From the NCBI GenBank assembly GCA_937942475.1, contig CALDEP010000024.1, positions 1 through 42,774 on the forward strand: a DNA stretch of 42,774 nt, written 5' to 3'. Made by a program: the position numbers and the translations under genes. The notes under the pieces are model-generated. The model was not told where the DNA came from and made no database searches. It worked only from the letters and a program-made list of their open reading frames with translations. The stretch's first letter is position 1, and each line of letters begins with the position of its first letter. Source of the DNA: an uncultured Aureispira sp. (GTDB lineage: Bacteria > Bacteroidota > Bacteroidia > Chitinophagales > Saprospiraceae). This document shows, in pieces, positions 42,303 through 42,774 of this stretch.

Positions 42303-42728
42303 CTAAAACCAACCAGTGCCAAGACCTCTGAACGGCCAAGGGATACTAGCTAAAATTAATACTAAAGTAATGGTGTAATAGATAAATATGGTCTTGAAGC
42401 GTATTGCTGAATCAGCAATTTTCTTGGATTTGCTAAAACCAATAGTTATTAAGATCATAGAAACTAACATAAGAGGGATGTGTTCTCTCATGTAAAAGTT
42501 GCTCATACTAAGTGTTACTTTTGATCCCCAATTTAGAACAAGGGCAATCAATCCTATTACAATTTGAATGTGAACAAAAATCATTGCAAAGAGATGTATT
42601 TTTTTATCTTTATCTGTGTATGCTTTTTTATTACGCCATCCACTAAAGGCATTGGCAATAGCAAGAAGCAATAAAATAAGAACAATCCATCGAAGCCCTG
42701 AGTGGGCATGTCTAATACCTGATAACAT
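42303..42728 (-). CDS. Small four-helix membrane protein (cytochrome-b-like family)
   Basis: 141 residues with four hydrophobic helices (about 12-30, 45-65, 80-98, 112-132). Histidines occur near helix starts and middles (MLSGIRHAHSGLRW, IHLFAMIFVHIQIVIGL, MREHIPLMLVSM), a pattern that has led to related Bacteroidota proteins being labelled cytochrome b. Haem binding is not proven here. The C-terminus is short and ends GTGWF. It is the first gene of the minus-strand series at the window edge; its promoter region reaches the edge. Function unknown. Confidence 0.75.
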   Translation of the reverse strand: MLSGIRHAHSGLRWIVLILLLLAIANAFSGWRNKKAYTDKDKKIHLFAMIFVHIQIVIGLIALVLNWGSKVTLSMSNFYMREHIPLMLVSMILITIGFSKSKKIADSAIRFKTIFIYYTITLVLILASIPWPFRGLGTGWF

Positions 42729-42774
42729 AAGATTTTTTTTTCAAGTGGTCAAAATACGTGTCTATCCGTTTTGT

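Noticed and set aside
1-42774. CRISPR arrays, tRNA or rRNA genes
   Set aside because: No set of regularly spaced repeats with unique spacers and no T-loop or cloverleaf signature was found; the repeats present are dispersed hairpins.

Overview
The window looks like chromosomal DNA of a free-living member of the Bacteroidota. It is AT-rich (well under 40% G+C by eye). Several promoters fit the Bacteroidota pattern TTTG / TAnnTTTG, exported proteins often have signal peptides ending in AQ or lipoboxes such as SSC and NAC, there is a PorX-type regulator (response regulator plus PglZ domain), a cargo protein with a type IX secretion (T9SS) C-terminal sorting domain, a TonB-type outer-membrane receptor with a carboxypeptidase-regulatory-like N-domain, and a LytS/LytTR two-component pair. 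A Saprospiraceae-like marine organism is a guess; the phylum is well supported. I see no tRNA, rRNA, CRISPR array, transposase or phage gene.

Layout. 71-2191 (-): membrane-anchored protein-kinase-like protein with a long coiled coil. 2731-4131 (+): secreted alpha/beta hydrolase. 4205-8511 (-): three envelope genes (M48 metalloprotease, outer-membrane barrel, lipoprotein) that look like one unit with the best promoter in the window at 8539-8570. 8870-10237 (+): GH113-like glycoside hydrolase. 10439-12144 (-): two exported or membrane proteins of unknown role. 12145-13423: the longest gene-free stretch, rich in repeats. 13424-18512 (+): polyphosphate kinase, uroporphyrinogen decarboxylase, leucine-rich-repeat protein and TlpA-like lipoprotein. 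18829-20901 (+): porX and a small lipoprotein. 21569-25663 (+): a universal stress protein and two oligopeptide-type ABC permeases with unusual insertions. 25875-30224: LytTR regulator (+), its convergent LytS kinase (-), and a TonB-family receptor (+). 30286-31343 (+): two coupled unknown genes. 31354-32121 (-): TatD nuclease. 32271-35385 (+): a Crp-family regulator followed by a tightly packed four-gene redox unit (tautomerase, SDR, NTF2-like protein, nitronate-monooxygenase-like flavoprotein). 35947-37740 (+): acyl-CoA dehydrogenase. 37923-42728 (-): T9SS cargo beta-propeller, TPR lipoprotein, two FKBP-like lipoproteins and a small four-helix membrane protein.

The most unusual layer lies between the genes. 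At least four families of short, non-coding, inverted-repeat elements recur: (1) a TIR-bounded hairpin element at 39449-39676 and 40743-40910 that brackets one lipoprotein gene, with a related structure at 35363-35459; (2) a 15-bp-TIR element at 13134-13400 with a decayed copy at 35611-35745; (3) a nested triple inverted repeat at 16680-16880 with fragments elsewhere; (4) a module of small hairpins with a fixed GC-GAT-GC core and arms that change together, at 2385-2555 and 21346-21545. None encodes a protein. They look like MITE/REP-type elements whose transposase lies elsewhere. Other points of interest are the roughly 240-residue periplasmic insertion in an OppB-type permease and an SDR whose catalytic tyrosine is replaced by proline.
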